NCBI GenBank assembly: GCA_022865305.1
Contig: JALHSP010000071.1
Coordinates: 1 to 64,000 of the forward strand
DNA: 64,000 nt
Reading direction: 5' to 3'
DNA from: Bacteroidales bacterium
GTDB lineage: Bacteria; Bacteroidota; Bacteroidia; Bacteroidales; VadinHA17
This document shows, piece by piece, positions 1 to 6,972 of the stretch. The notes under the pieces were generated by a model, which saw only the letters and a program-made list of their open reading frames with translations, made no database searches and had not been told where the DNA came from. Position 1 is the first letter of the stretch. Each line of letters starts with the position of its first letter. Made by a program: the position numbers and the translations under genes.

Positions 1-169
1 ATAGGGGACGATACAGGGGACAGATATATTTAATTTGATTGTTTTTCTCAATTTTTGATTATTTCTCAAAATACCATTAATTGGCTGAATGATAGGATAA
101 ATAGATATAATTGAGTAAAGATGAATATAAAAAAGCGTGGTCCTGGTGGCACCACATCATCCAAATACA

Positions 170-200
170 GACCCTTGTAGATCAACGATCTACAGGGGTC
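170..200. repeat. 14-bp inverted repeat with 3-nt loop
   Basis: Arms 170-183 and 187-200 are complementary over 14 positions with one G-T type mismatch, separated by AAC. There is no T-run on either side, so it is not a typical intrinsic terminator. It lies just downstream of the leftward ECF-like promoter motif at 215-242, so in a leftward transcript it would form a stem in the 5' leader. An operator is the alternative reading. Confidence 0.6.
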
Positions 201-214
201 TATAAATTTCTGGT

Positions 215-242
215 TGACGGAAGTGTTGATGGATTTTATAAC
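215..242 (-). promoter_or_regulatory. Putative ECF-type promoter, copy A (leftward)
   Basis: On the minus strand this reads GTTATA, 16 nt, CCGTCA, which has the layout of an ECF sigma promoter. The surrounding 60 bp (about 187-247) closely match copy B at 2797-2855 upstream of the sigma-factor gene. It would drive a gene lying left of the window. The promoter role is inferred from layout and duplication only. Confidence 0.4.
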
Positions 243-431
243 GTACACGCTATCAGGCACATATAGACCTTGTTGTACATATATTTAATTCTGTTATAGT
301 TTTAATCAAACTGATGAGTTAAAATATTCACGATATGATTAGGGATAGAATAGATAAATACTTTTAGCACAATTATTAATTTATTCATCAGTTGCGATTT
401 GTCTTGTTGGAATTCATTTTATTATATCAAA

Positions 432-1736
432 CTAAATGTTTGTTACTTTAAAACGGACTAATCTTAAAGGAACACCATCAGCCATTTTCAAGAGTTGAAG
501 CCCATAAATGTAACCGTTGTAAAAAACCATTTTTGATGGATTTATCTGTAAGTCATATTCATCGCAAACCAAGCTGCTCTGGCAAACAAATTTCCCATCA
601 TTCTCATATATCCATACATTAAACTTATTAGCATTTTCCTCTTTGGGGTATTCGAAGAATAATAAATTTCCATCAGAATCTTTTATTATTGTTAAAAAAG
701 TTGGAATCGGTATAGGGTCAGATATTTTATCCAAATCGGCTTCCATCTGCTTTACTATCTCTTCCAGGGCTATCTTATTTTCTTCAGGAGTTATCGTATT
801 TATTTCAGGAGTTATCCAACGTGTAAAATTAAAAGTCTTCATGCTTTTATACTTTTCTATTGCTTTTTGTTGGATTTCTTTTTGCTCTTTCACCGAAACA
901 AAATTTGTAGCCCATTCAATTTTATCTTTTGAGATAAGATTTCCATCTGTATCATAAATTAATATTTCTCCTGTGGTTGGAACTGCCACAACCAGTTTAT
1001 TTCCAATACATACAATATTCGGAGGCGAGCTCAACCCAGTGTATTTGCTGAATGGCATTGTAGTACAAGACATCGCGCCACCCTGTTTCCATCTATAAAA
1101 ATAATTAAAGAGTTTCCTGTTATTTCCTGTTTCATCAGGTCTTTCAGTGAAATATTCCCAGATGACCTTTTCCTGATTTGTTTCGTAATCAACAATCGAC
1201 ACAAAATCACGAAATTTCTTACTCCAGATTACCCAACCTACAACAGCAATTTTATTATTTGGTAGTGGAATCATTTGTCGGGTCATATAATTGAGTTTCA
1301 AAGTTTTTTTATAATTTCCATTGAAATCGAAACAAATCATATTCCCCATATTGTCCAACCCTGAAAAAAAGGTATTGTTATTGATTATACCTTCAATAGC
1401 ATTGATTTTTTTATACTGTTCCCCTTTGTTGTTTATTATACCAAACTCCTTTTCAAACTTACCACTGGGAGAGAATTTTGTGTAGTAATTTCTATAAGTA
1501 TTATTGACAACAACGGAACCATCTGGCAATAATTTTAATGACTTTCTATTGCCCATTGGGGCACCGTATATCGTATCGTAATAAGTTTTAAAAACATTGT
1601 CCCAATTGTTACCCTGGGCATATTCAGGATCGGGAACGAGTTTTACGACTCCTCTTTTGTACACATCAATTAATTTCTGCGCAGAGATCGTTAATGTGGT
1701 TATTGCAAGGAAGATAGAAAATACCATTTTTTTCAT
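432..1736 (-). CDS. Secreted protein, probable six-bladed beta-propeller
   Basis: 434 residues beginning with a clear Sec signal peptide (MKK plus hydrophobic core, likely cleaved after ISAQ near residue 20). The mature part shows repeating propeller-like strand patterns, such as LLPDGSVVVNN, FSPSGKFEKEFG, YDTDGNLISKD and IIKDSDGNLLFFEYP, each a turn of D/N-G-x between strands. This resembles the six-bladed propeller proteins common in Bacteroidota, although I cannot assign a family from sequence alone. It lies 48 bp behind the anti-sigma gene on the same strand and is probably the third gene of a sigma/anti-sigma/effector operon. Its function is unknown; it could be a periplasmic sensor or the main regulated product. 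Confidence 0.7.
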   Translation of the reverse strand: MKKMVFSIFLAITTLTISAQKLIDVYKRGVVKLVPDPEYAQGNNWDNVFKTYYDTIYGAPMGNRKSLKLLPDGSVVVNNTYRNYYTKFSPSGKFEKEFGIINNKGEQYKKINAIEGIINNNTFFSGLDNMGNMICFDFNGNYKKTLKLNYMTRQMIPLPNNKIAVVGWVIWSKKFRDFVSIVDYETNQEKVIWEYFTERPDETGNNRKLFNYFYRWKQGGAMSCTTMPFSKYTGLSSPPNIVCIGNKLVVAVPTTGEILIYDTDGNLISKDKIEWATNFVSVKEQKEIQQKAIEKYKSMKTFNFTRWITPEINTITPEENKIALEEIVKQMEADLDKISDPIPIPTFLTIIKDSDGNLLFFEYPKEENANKFNVWIYENDGKFVCQSSLVCDEYDLQINPSKMVFYNGYIYGLQLLKMADGVPLRLVRFKVTNI

Positions 1737-1784
1737 TTTATCTGATTTTAATTATACTAAATGTTTATATACATGTTACTTAAG

Positions 1785-2234
1785 CTACTTTATAAAGTAT
1801 TCAGAAATGTTACCATTTGGGTCAATGATATTAATAACCAAAGGAAATTGTGATACAGGGAGGTTTGCATTAACTTCCATTGCAAAACCATTTTCAATTA
1901 GGATTTCATCCTGTTTCTTTATTTTCATCTTTTGAGAAATGATAATAACGAACAGGAGAATACAGGCGGCAGCAATTATGTAGGAAATTCTCTTGGTCGT
2001 TAAAGAGGCCTTTTTTATGTGCCTTGAGGGGATTGCAAACTTTGGTATCTCATTGGGATCTATTGCTAATAGATTTATTGTTTTTTTTACACTGATTGCT
2101 AGTCTTCGTTGATTTTCAATTTTTAACCTACATTTTTTACATGTGGCTATATGGTTTTCAACTAAAGTAACTTCTTCGGGATTAGTTTCCCCATCAACAT
2201 ATTTTTGAATTATATCATCATGAATACAGCTCAT
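1785..2234 (-). CDS. Zinc-finger anti-sigma factor
   Basis: 149 residues. The N-terminus carries a ZAS-type zinc motif: Cys3 and His5, then His28-x3-Cys32-x2-Cys35. A single membrane segment spans about residues 83-102 and is followed by a short, presumably periplasmic, tail of about 45 residues. This is the usual layout of a membrane anti-sigma factor that holds its ECF partner at the inner membrane. Its ATG overlaps the end of the sigma gene by 17 nt, so the two are very likely translationally coupled. The C-terminal domain is short and not recognised; it may be where the inducing signal or the propeller protein acts. Confidence 0.85.
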   Translation of the reverse strand: MSCIHDDIIQKYVDGETNPEEVTLVENHIATCKKCRLKIENQRRLAISVKKTINLLAIDPNEIPKFAIPSRHIKKASLTTKRISYIIAAACILLFVIIISQKMKIKKQDEILIENGFAMEVNANLPVSQFPLVINIIDPNGNISEYFIK

Positions 2235-2706
2235 ATCGTTGATTTTTAAGTTCTTTCTCCATTTTTTTTAATGTCCTTGATAACATTTTCCCTATTGAAG
2301 AAAATTTTATGCCAGTTACCTCTGCGATCTCTTTATATGAGAGTCCTTCGCTATATACGGTTGCCAAAATTTTTTCCTGAGGTTTTAATTTTGAAATCGC
2401 AAGGGTAATAGCATCCTTCATCTCCTGATTCTCTACTAATCTAGGTTCAATATTGTATTCACCTAGAGATTCAAGATTCTGAAATCGCTTCCTGTTTCTC
2501 TGATTATCTATGCATTTATTGATAGTAGCCCGATATAGCCAGCCTTTTGGATGTTGAATTAAGTTCCCATTGCTTATTTTATTGAAGAAATCAATAAAAA
2601 TTTCCTGAATTATATCAGAAACCTCTTCACTATCACCAACCATTCTTGTTGCAACACGGAACATGGTTTTGTAGTTTTCAGTATATATTTCTTCGAATGT
2701 GTTCAA
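2218..2706 (-). CDS. ECF-family RNA polymerase sigma factor
   Basis: 162 residues, the normal length for an ECF sigma-70 factor. Region 2 is visible at the N-terminus (FEEIYTENYKTMFRVATRMV, then a segment with DIIQEIFIDFF). Region 4 is visible at the C-terminus (LKPQEKILATVYSEGLSYKE with the helix-turn-helix EIAEVTGIKFSSIGKMLSR). The start codon is TTG: an in-frame stop lies four codons upstream and no ATG intervenes, and starting later would cut region 2. A good autoregulatory ECF promoter candidate sits 16-46 bp upstream. The next two genes, anti-sigma and propeller, complete the operon. Confidence 0.9.
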   Translation of the reverse strand: MNTFEEIYTENYKTMFRVATRMVGDSEEVSDIIQEIFIDFFNKISNGNLIQHPKGWLYRATINKCIDNQRNRKRFQNLESLGEYNIEPRLVENQEMKDAITLAISKLKPQEKILATVYSEGLSYKEIAEVTGIKFSSIGKMLSRTLKKMEKELKNQRYELYS

Positions 2707-2721
2707 AATATACTTTTACTA

Positions 2722-2752
2722 GTTAGGCGTACAACTATACTGTTTTGTGACA
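2722..2752 (-). promoter_or_regulatory. Probable ECF autoregulatory promoter for the sigma operon
   Basis: The minus strand reads GTCACA, 16 nt, CGCCTA, resembling ECF promoters of Bacteroidota, with a GTAACA-like -35 and a CGTCTA-like -10. It ends 15 bp before the TTG start of the sigma gene. Position and spacing support autoregulation, but there is no direct proof. Confidence 0.5.
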
Positions 2753-2796
2753 AAAAAGATGATATATTATAAATAGAGCATCGATAATAATTAAAT

Positions 2797-2855
2797 GATC
2801 TATGGGGTTTTTAAATTTCCTGTTGACGGAATTGGTGACGGATTTTGTAACGATC
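2797..2855 (-). promoter_or_regulatory. Extended ECF-like motif, copy B
   Basis: On the minus strand GTTACA (2851-2846), 16 nt, then CCGTCA (2829-2824), followed by a conserved GAAATTTA and ACCCC tract. Roughly three quarters of the bases match copy A at 187-247, in the same orientation. It lies about 120 bp upstream of the sigma start. It may be a second, distal promoter of the operon or a regulatory sequence shared with the gene left of the window. Confidence 0.45.
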
Positions 2856-3084
2856 ACAAAAACAAATAAATACAAGAACCGATCTAGTATATCAGAATTA
2901 ATAATAATTTATATTAGCGATCTTTAAATCATTATATATTAATAAAATACTCTTCATTTACCAATAAAGACGCCATTTCCCAATAATTTCCCCTTAAAAT
3001 GTAACTATAGTTTCATTTTATGTAACCTTAGAGGTGGATTATGATATTCCCTGTAGCATAAATTTGTTAAAGATATTGGCTTGT

Positions 3085-3489
3085 TTACTTATTGTAATAA
3101 GTGTTGAAGACTCGAGGAAACCAATATAAGTATCCAAGCAATAGAATAATTCCAACTGATTGCAATAATGGCATCAAGTCGAGCTGATTTGTTGCTAAAT
3201 ATGTTAAAATGACAATAAAAACGGAGGGGACCAAAGATAGAATTAATATCCGCTCAGCGTGACGGGGGGCAGTTGTTCGTCTTCGTACTAGAAGGTAGGC
3301 AACATAGAAGCCATAACCTGCTAAGATCAGAAAAATCACCCCAAGAAGGATGAGTAAAATGCTTGGTTGAACCAAACAACTAATTCCAGCAACTAAATTA
3401 GATACTGGGCTAATTATCATGCAAATAATAAACACCAGCAATAGTCCACGGATACCAGAAAGACGTTTTCGTTCACCCTCAACTTGCAT
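3085..3489 (-). CDS. DUF2569-like integral membrane protein
   Basis: 134 residues with about four predicted membrane helices (residues 13-36, 43-68, 80-100 and 105-125). The C-terminal YW-x2-RVFNTY resembles the ending of DUF2569 proteins, where an aromatic/Trp-Ser-x-R-V-x-T-F/Y signature is typical. Function is unknown for the family. The ATG overlaps the stop of the upstream 61-residue gene by one base (TAATG), so the two are probably made together. It stands apart from the sigma cassette by nearly 400 bp. Confidence 0.65.
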   Translation of the reverse strand: MQVEGERKRLSGIRGLLLVFIICMIISPVSNLVAGISCLVQPSILLILLGVIFLILAGYGFYVAYLLVRRRTTAPRHAERILILSLVPSVFIVILTYLATNQLDLMPLLQSVGIILLLGYLYWFPRVFNTYYNK

Positions 3490-3674
3490 TAGTACTTCCT
3501 TCTCGATATTATCCCAGTCTGATTGCGATTATTCCGTCGAGATATTTCCCGTGCCAAAAGGTCGAGTGCTTCAGGTTCATAACCTTGCTTATCGAACTTT
3601 GTGGCTTTAATTAGCTGAGTCTCTGACCAGCTTTGGTATATTCGTTCTGCGTCTTTCAGTTGCTTCTGATCCAT
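3489..3674 (-). CDS. Small charged protein coupled to the DUF2569-like gene
   Basis: 61 residues, soluble, charged, with no signal peptide or membrane segment. It contains an amphipathic helix-rich centre (QLIKATKFDKQGYEPEALDL) that resembles the short helical segments found in Bacteroidota membrane proteins with E-x-A-L repeats. The reasons for believing it are the one-base TAATG overlap with the next gene and the coding-like composition. The role is unknown; it may be a cytoplasmic partner of the membrane protein, or the two may be a split version of a single longer protein. Confidence 0.6.
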   Translation of the reverse strand: MDQKQLKDAERIYQSWSETQLIKATKFDKQGYEPEALDLLAREISRRNNRNQTGIISRRKY

Positions 3675-3964
3675 AGTTACTTTATTATTAAATTTTATAA
3701 TTGTTTACTGATTAAAATAATTCCAAATCTTCTTAGCTATTCCTTATTAGTTCACATATGTATAAATTTACAAATTTAATTGGTCAATTCATTGAATCAA
3801 AATATTTTTTAGATTGTATGTCTTCAGGCCAAAGTATACGGAATAGTTCACCATCACTCCCATGTTCACTCTGTTCACATGGCTTTATTGTTTTCCGTCC
3901 TCCCTCACACAGGCAAACCAGGTTCGGGCAGATTAAAGAATCCAATAGTGTAATGGATGAAGCT

Positions 3965-4008
3965 CCCCTCTTTGCGTAAGCAGAGAGGGGCGGGGGGGTG
4001 AGTACATG
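3965..4008 (+). repeat. G-rich dispersed repeat, copy 1
   Basis: CCCCTCTTTGCGTAAGCAGA followed by GAGGGG and a G-run with GTGAGTACATG. The C-rich and G-rich halves form a stem-loop. The same element occurs at 12531-12575 (same orientation) and at 12456-12504 (inverted). It behaves like a REP-type intergenic repeat. Confidence 0.7.
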
Positions 4009-4030
4009 GGATTACCTGCGGTGATCCCAT
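4006..4030 (+). repeat. 11-bp stem hairpin
   Basis: Arms 4006-4016 and 4020-4030 pair over 11 positions with one T-G wobble around a TGC loop. It directly follows the G-rich repeat and precedes a terminator, so it may belong to a structured transcript. Confidence 0.55.
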
Positions 4031-4056
4031 TCAGGAGATCCCTGCAGAGCTTAAAT

Positions 4057-4075
4057 GACCCTTCGGGTCTTTTTT
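4057..4075 (+). terminator. Rightward intrinsic terminator
   Basis: Stem GACCC/GGGTC around TTC (4057-4069) followed by a T-run and further T-rich sequence. No plus-strand protein gene ends here, which hints at a non-coding transcript from the left. Confidence 0.65.
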
Positions 4076-4086
4076 ATTTTATCTTC

Positions 4087-4120
4087 GGATGCTTATGAAT
4101 GCAAGCATTCATAAGCATCC
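4087..4120. repeat. 34-bp near-perfect palindrome
   Basis: Perfect 16-bp arms (4087-4102 and 4105-4120) separated by AA. It lies between two opposed terminators and has no T-run of its own. It could be a protein-binding site or a hairpin-type mobile remnant. Confidence 0.6.
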
Positions 4121-4130
4121 TCGCTAAAAC

Positions 4131-4154
4131 AAAAAATCCCGCCAACGGCGGGAT
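4131..4154 (-). terminator. Intrinsic terminator of tRNA-Ser
   Basis: On the minus strand the stem ATCCCGCC/GGCGGGAT encloses a 3-nt loop (4136-4154) and runs into six T residues (4136-4131). It begins 14 nt after the tRNA 3' end and is the natural terminator of that transcript. Confidence 0.85.
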
Positions 4155-4167
4155 CATTTAAGCTCTG

Positions 4168-4256
4168 CGGAGAAAGAGGGATTCGAACCCCCGGTCCCGT
4201 GGATACAGGACAACGGTTTTCAAGACCGCCGCATTAGACCGCTCTGCCATTTCTCC
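4168..4256 (-). tRNA. tRNA-Ser (anticodon UGA)
   Basis: 89-nt class II tRNA. The acceptor stem GGAGAAA (4256-4250) pairs with TTTCTCC (4175-4169), with discriminator G at 4168. The anticodon loop CTTGAAA carries TGA (plus-strand positions 4220-4222) on the stem GCGGT/ACCGT. A long variable arm is present, and the T-loop GGTTCGAATCC is canonical. The 3' CCA is not encoded; the genome continues CAGAGC. It decodes UCA and, by wobble, other UCN codons. Confidence 0.97.
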
Positions 4257-4568
4257 GCCGCAAAGATAATATTTTTTTGATTTTTGGGATTCTTTTAATT
4301 CTGCCAGGCAAGTATCAGATAACCAGTGATATATGAAATTTATTAACAGAATGTGAACAAAATGCCATGATTTTGATCCTGAAGCTTAAACCCAGTGAGG
4401 AAATGCAGCTTTTTTACATAAAAGCCAATTTTTTGCCTGAAAATCACGTTTTTTGCTTAAAAGTGGCATTATTTGTGGAAAAACGGAAAAATAAATTTGC
4501 ATATGAATTAAAAAAAAATAAATTTGTACTCAATTAGCAAAATTTGTCTAACCCTTAAATTTTTTAAC
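4257..4568. other. Intergenic region upstream of HU
   Basis: No gene is supported. It contains the promoter of the HU gene at its right end (4496-4526) and several repeats of a loose AAAnnnCATTTTTTGCnnnAAA pattern between about 4400 and 4480, which I could not assign to anything. Confidence 0.5.
4496..4526 (+). promoter_or_regulatory. Bacteroidota-type promoter of the HU gene
   Basis: TTTG (4496-4499), a 19-bp spacer, then TAAATTTG (4519-4526), an exact match to the -33/-7 form TTTG-N19-21-TAnnTTTG. Transcription would start near 4532, giving a leader of about 37 nt. This also argues against a start codon at 4524. Confidence 0.75.
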
Positions 4569-4838
4569 ATGACAAAAAAAGAATTGGTTAATGCAATTGC
4601 AGGTGATGCAAAACTTTCAATCAAGGATGCAGGAAAAGCTTTAAACTCATTTGTTGGAGCTTTGGGAAAAGCTATGAAGAAAGGTCAGAGAATCCAGCTT
4701 CCGGGCATGGGTACCTTTACTGTAACTAAGAGAAGTGCAAGAGTGGTTCGTAACCCACGGACAGGTGCTAAACTTAATGTTCCCGCCAAGAAAGTCGTAA
4801 AATTCAAACCGGCTCCCGCACTTAACAAAGGTCTTTAA
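4569..4838 (+). CDS. HU-family histone-like DNA-binding protein
   Basis: 89 residues. The pattern MTKKELVNAIA, the glycine-rich turn near LPGMGTF and the DNA-binding arm ending in RNPRTGAKLNVPAKKVVKFKP are diagnostic of HU/IHF. Proteins of this family bend DNA and compact the nucleoid as dimers. I start at 4569 because HU proteins begin with this M-x-K-x-E-L-V, and the promoter -7 box overlaps the earlier ATG at 4524. It is a single-gene transcript with its own promoter and terminator. The C-terminus is rich in Lys, Pro and Ala. Confidence 0.95.
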   Translation: MTKKELVNAIAGDAKLSIKDAGKALNSFVGALGKAMKKGQRIQLPGMGTFTVTKRSARVVRNPRTGAKLNVPAKKVVKFKPAPALNKGL

Positions 4839-4860
4839 TCATTACGATTGAGATGTCTGA

Positions 4861-4887
4861 GGGGTGTTTATTACACCCCTTTTTTTT
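4861..4887 (+). terminator. Terminator of the HU gene
   Basis: Stem GGGGTGT (4861-4867) and ACACCCC (4873-4879) with a 5-nt loop, followed by eight T residues. It starts 22 nt after the HU stop codon. Confidence 0.9.
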
Positions 4888-5043
4888 GATTTCCGTTTAA
4901 AATAATCCCCATTAAAGTACGTTCATTATGCGGCTACTGGGAAGTTAAAAATAAAAAAGAATTTAAACTTAAATCTGATTCTTTAAATTTGTTAGATTTT
5001 TTTACTATTTTTGATAATGTTATCCGATCTAAAACCATAAAGG

Positions 5044-5751
5044 ATGAATTGTATTATTGTAGACGATGATGAGATGACCTGTAAAATTCTGGAAGGGTAT
5101 GTTGCCAAATCCCCATCTCTTACCCTGATAGGTACCTTCAGTGATTCAATCGCCGCAAGAAACATTTTTACAGGACGTAAGGATATCGACCTTGTATTTC
5201 TCGATATTGTAATGCCGGAGATGGACGGATTTGACTTTATCACCAGCCTCGATTACCCTCCTAATATAATAATAGTATCATCAGCTGAAAAATATGCAGT
5301 AAAAGCTTTCGATTTCAATGTGGTTGATTACCTGCTAAAACCAGTCAGCTACGGCAGGTTCTGCAAAGCCATTGATAAAACGGTCAGGTATTTTTCCCGT
5401 AAAGAAATAGTAAGCACAGGGGATGAAGAAATATTTATTAAAAAAGGATCCTCACTTGTCAAACTTAAACTGAAAGATATAATCTTTATAGAAGCTCTTG
5501 AAAATTATGTTACCCTGAATACCAATGATGACAGGTTTACTATTCATTTTACAATGAAAGCGATAGAAAACCAGATGCCTTCAGGTGTCTTCATCAGGGT
5601 GCATAGATCATTTATCATAAATAAGAGCATGATACAGGCTATAAAGGAAAACTCTCTTGATCTGATTGTCGGAAATACTGTTAAAAGTATTCCTGTCGGT
5701 AAATCATTCAGGGACACCCTTCTGAATGATATTAACGTGATGGCCCGATAA
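5044..5751 (+). CDS. LytTR-family response regulator
   Basis: 235 residues. The N-terminal receiver domain (about 1-118) has the acidic cluster DDDE at 7-10, the phospho-acceptor Asp54 in VFLDIVMPEMDG and the conserved Lys in YLLKPV near residue 100. The C-terminal LytTR DNA-binding domain (about 130-232) shows FIKKGSSLVKL, IIFIEALENYVTL and FIRVHRSFIIN. This is the AlgR/AgrA type of transcription regulator. No sensor kinase is adjacent. It is followed after 15 bp by an aminotransferase gene and then a secreted protein, which may be co-transcribed. Confidence 0.95.
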   Translation: MNCIIVDDDEMTCKILEGYVAKSPSLTLIGTFSDSIAARNIFTGRKDIDLVFLDIVMPEMDGFDFITSLDYPPNIIIVSSAEKYAVKAFDFNVVDYLLKPVSYGRFCKAIDKTVRYFSRKEIVSTGDEEIFIKKGSSLVKLKLKDIIFIEALENYVTLNTNDDRFTIHFTMKAIENQMPSGVFIRVHRSFIINKSMIQAIKENSLDLIVGNTVKSIPVGKSFRDTLLNDINVMAR

Positions 5752-5766
5752 TCCCTGCTTTTTCAG

Positions 5767-6972
5767 ATGCTCACAAACCGTCAACTTTTCCTTCTTCACC
5801 TGGGACAAACCTCGTCTGCCCCTTTGATGCTTGAAATTGAAAGAGCCGAAGGAATATTTATGTACGGACCAAAAGGAAAGAAATACATCGATCTTATTTC
5901 CGGAGTTTCAGTAAGTAATACAGGACACCGGCATCCCAAGGTAGTGGAGGCTGTCAAAGAACAGGTTGATGCTTATCTTCACCTGATGGTTTACGGTGAA
6001 GTAATACAAAGTCCGCAGGTTAGATATGCCGAACGTCTTTGCGGGCTTCTTCCTGAAGGCCTTAATAACTGCTATTTTGTCAATTCAGGCAGTGAAGCTG
6101 TCGAGGGAGCACTTAAACTTGCTAAAAGATACACAGGAAGAAGCCGGATAATCTATTTTAAAAATTCTTACCACGGCAGCACTCATGGTGCTCTGAGTGT
6201 CCAGGGCAGTGAAGTGTACAAAAATGCCTTCAGGCCTCTGCTTCCCGATACAGTACAGATTGATTTCAATAACGAATCATCACTGGAATCGATAGATAAA
6301 AAAACCGCCTGCGTAATAATTGATCCTGTTCAGGCAGAAGCAGGGATAATTTATCCTTTAAACGGTTTTCTTGAAAAGATCCGGTCAAGATGCACCGAAG
6401 CAGGAGCCCTGCTGATCTTTGATGAGGTGCAGACAGGTTTTGGCAGAACAGGTTTTATGTTTGCAATCGACAGGTTTGGCGTCGTACCGGATATACTTGT
6501 TCTTGCAAAGGCACTTGGCGGAGGAATGCCCCTCGGTGCATTTATCTCATCAAAAAAAATAATGGCATCACTGATCACGAATCCCCGGCTCGGACACATA
6601 ACCACATTCGGAGGTCACCCGGTTTGCTGCGCTGCAGGGCTTGCTTCACTGGATGTCATCATAGGTGAGAACCTTGTTGCTTCATGCGAAGAAAAATCGA
6701 CTCTGTTTAAGAAAGAACTTAATCATCCTCTGATTACTGAGATCAGGGGTGAAGGTCTCCTTCTGGCAGTCCAGCTGACTGGCCCTGAATATGTTCAATA
6801 TGCTGTTACTCATGCTCCGGATCACGGCCTGATTCTTGACTATTTCCTATTCTGCGGCGATGCAATCAGGATAGCGCCACCACTTATCATCACAAATGAA
6901 GAGATATTCACTGCCTGCAGTCAGTTAAAAATTCTTCTTGATGATACAATGAAAAATGCCAGGAAGAAATGA
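5767..6972 (+). CDS. Class III (ornithine/acetylornithine-type) aminotransferase
   Basis: 401 residues. PLP enzyme of fold type I, class III: VNSGSEAVEGALKLA (phosphate and cofactor contacts near 106-120), Asp219 in FDEVQTGFGRTG binding the pyridine nitrogen, and the Schiff-base Lys248 in VLAKALGGGMPLG. The likely substrate is an omega-amino acid such as ornithine, acetylornithine, 4-aminobutyrate or lysine, with 2-oxoglutarate as acceptor. Sequence alone does not settle which. No arginine or lysine pathway gene is nearby. The stop overlaps the start of the next gene by four bases (ATGA). Confidence 0.85.
   Translation: MLTNRQLFLLHLGQTSSAPLMLEIERAEGIFMYGPKGKKYIDLISGVSVSNTGHRHPKVVEAVKEQVDAYLHLMVYGEVIQSPQVRYAERLCGLLPEGLNNCYFVNSGSEAVEGALKLAKRYTGRSRIIYFKNSYHGSTHGALSVQGSEVYKNAFRPLLPDTVQIDFNNESSLESIDKKTACVIIDPVQAEAGIIYPLNGFLEKIRSRCTEAGALLIFDEVQTGFGRTGFMFAIDRFGVVPDILVLAKALGGGMPLGAFISSKKIMASLITNPRLGHITTFGGHPVCCAAGLASLDVIIGENLVASCEEKSTLFKKELNHPLITEIRGEGLLLAVQLTGPEYVQYAVTHAPDHGLILDYFLFCGDAIRIAPPLIITNEEIFTACSQLKILLDDTMKNARKK

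Larger units (their letters stand above)
1..431. other. Intergenic region without a supported gene
   Basis: No convincing coding sequence is visible here. The only longer open frame (minus strand, 66-260) has no family resemblance and covers the repeat and hairpin, so I treat it as chance. The stretch holds a strong hairpin at 170-200 and an ECF-like promoter motif at 215-242 pointing left, out of the window. Nothing else stands out in 261-431. Confidence 0.6.
2707..3084. other. Intergenic region with two ECF promoter candidates
   Basis: No gene is supported in these 378 bp. They contain a likely ECF promoter next to the sigma gene (2722-2752) and the extended motif copy B (2797-2855). I see nothing recognisable from 2860 to 3084, which is very AT-rich. 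Confidence 0.6.
3675..4167. other. Structured non-coding region
   Basis: No gene is supported; the 73-codon plus-strand frame at 3758-3979 runs into the G-rich repeat and looks random. The right half is packed with structure: a G-rich dispersed repeat (3965-4008), a long hairpin (4006-4030), a rightward terminator (4057-4075), a 34-bp palindrome (4087-4120) and a leftward terminator (4131-4154). A structured RNA ending at the rightward terminator is possible. Nothing is recognisable in 3675-3960. Confidence 0.5.
4044..4168. repeat. Perfect 15-bp outer inverted repeat
   Basis: GCAGAGCTTAAATGA at 4044-4058 is the exact reverse complement of 4154-4168. The right arm is the sequence immediately 3' of tRNA-Ser, including its discriminator base. 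Each arm leads directly into its own terminator hairpin, one in each direction. It looks like an inverted duplication of the tRNA 3' flank. Confidence 0.65.

Noticed and set aside
66-260. 64-codon minus-strand frame at the left edge
   Set aside because: It spans the hairpin and promoter-like repeat, has no recognisable motif and no neighbour to couple to.
3758-3979. 73-codon plus-strand frame
   Set aside because: Runs into the G-rich dispersed repeat, lacks coding-like composition and has no family resemblance; the region is more likely non-coding.
5006-5013. TATTTTTG as promoter -7 box for the LytTR gene
   Set aside because: The only upstream TTTG is 14 bp away, outside the 19-21 bp spacing seen in the good examples.
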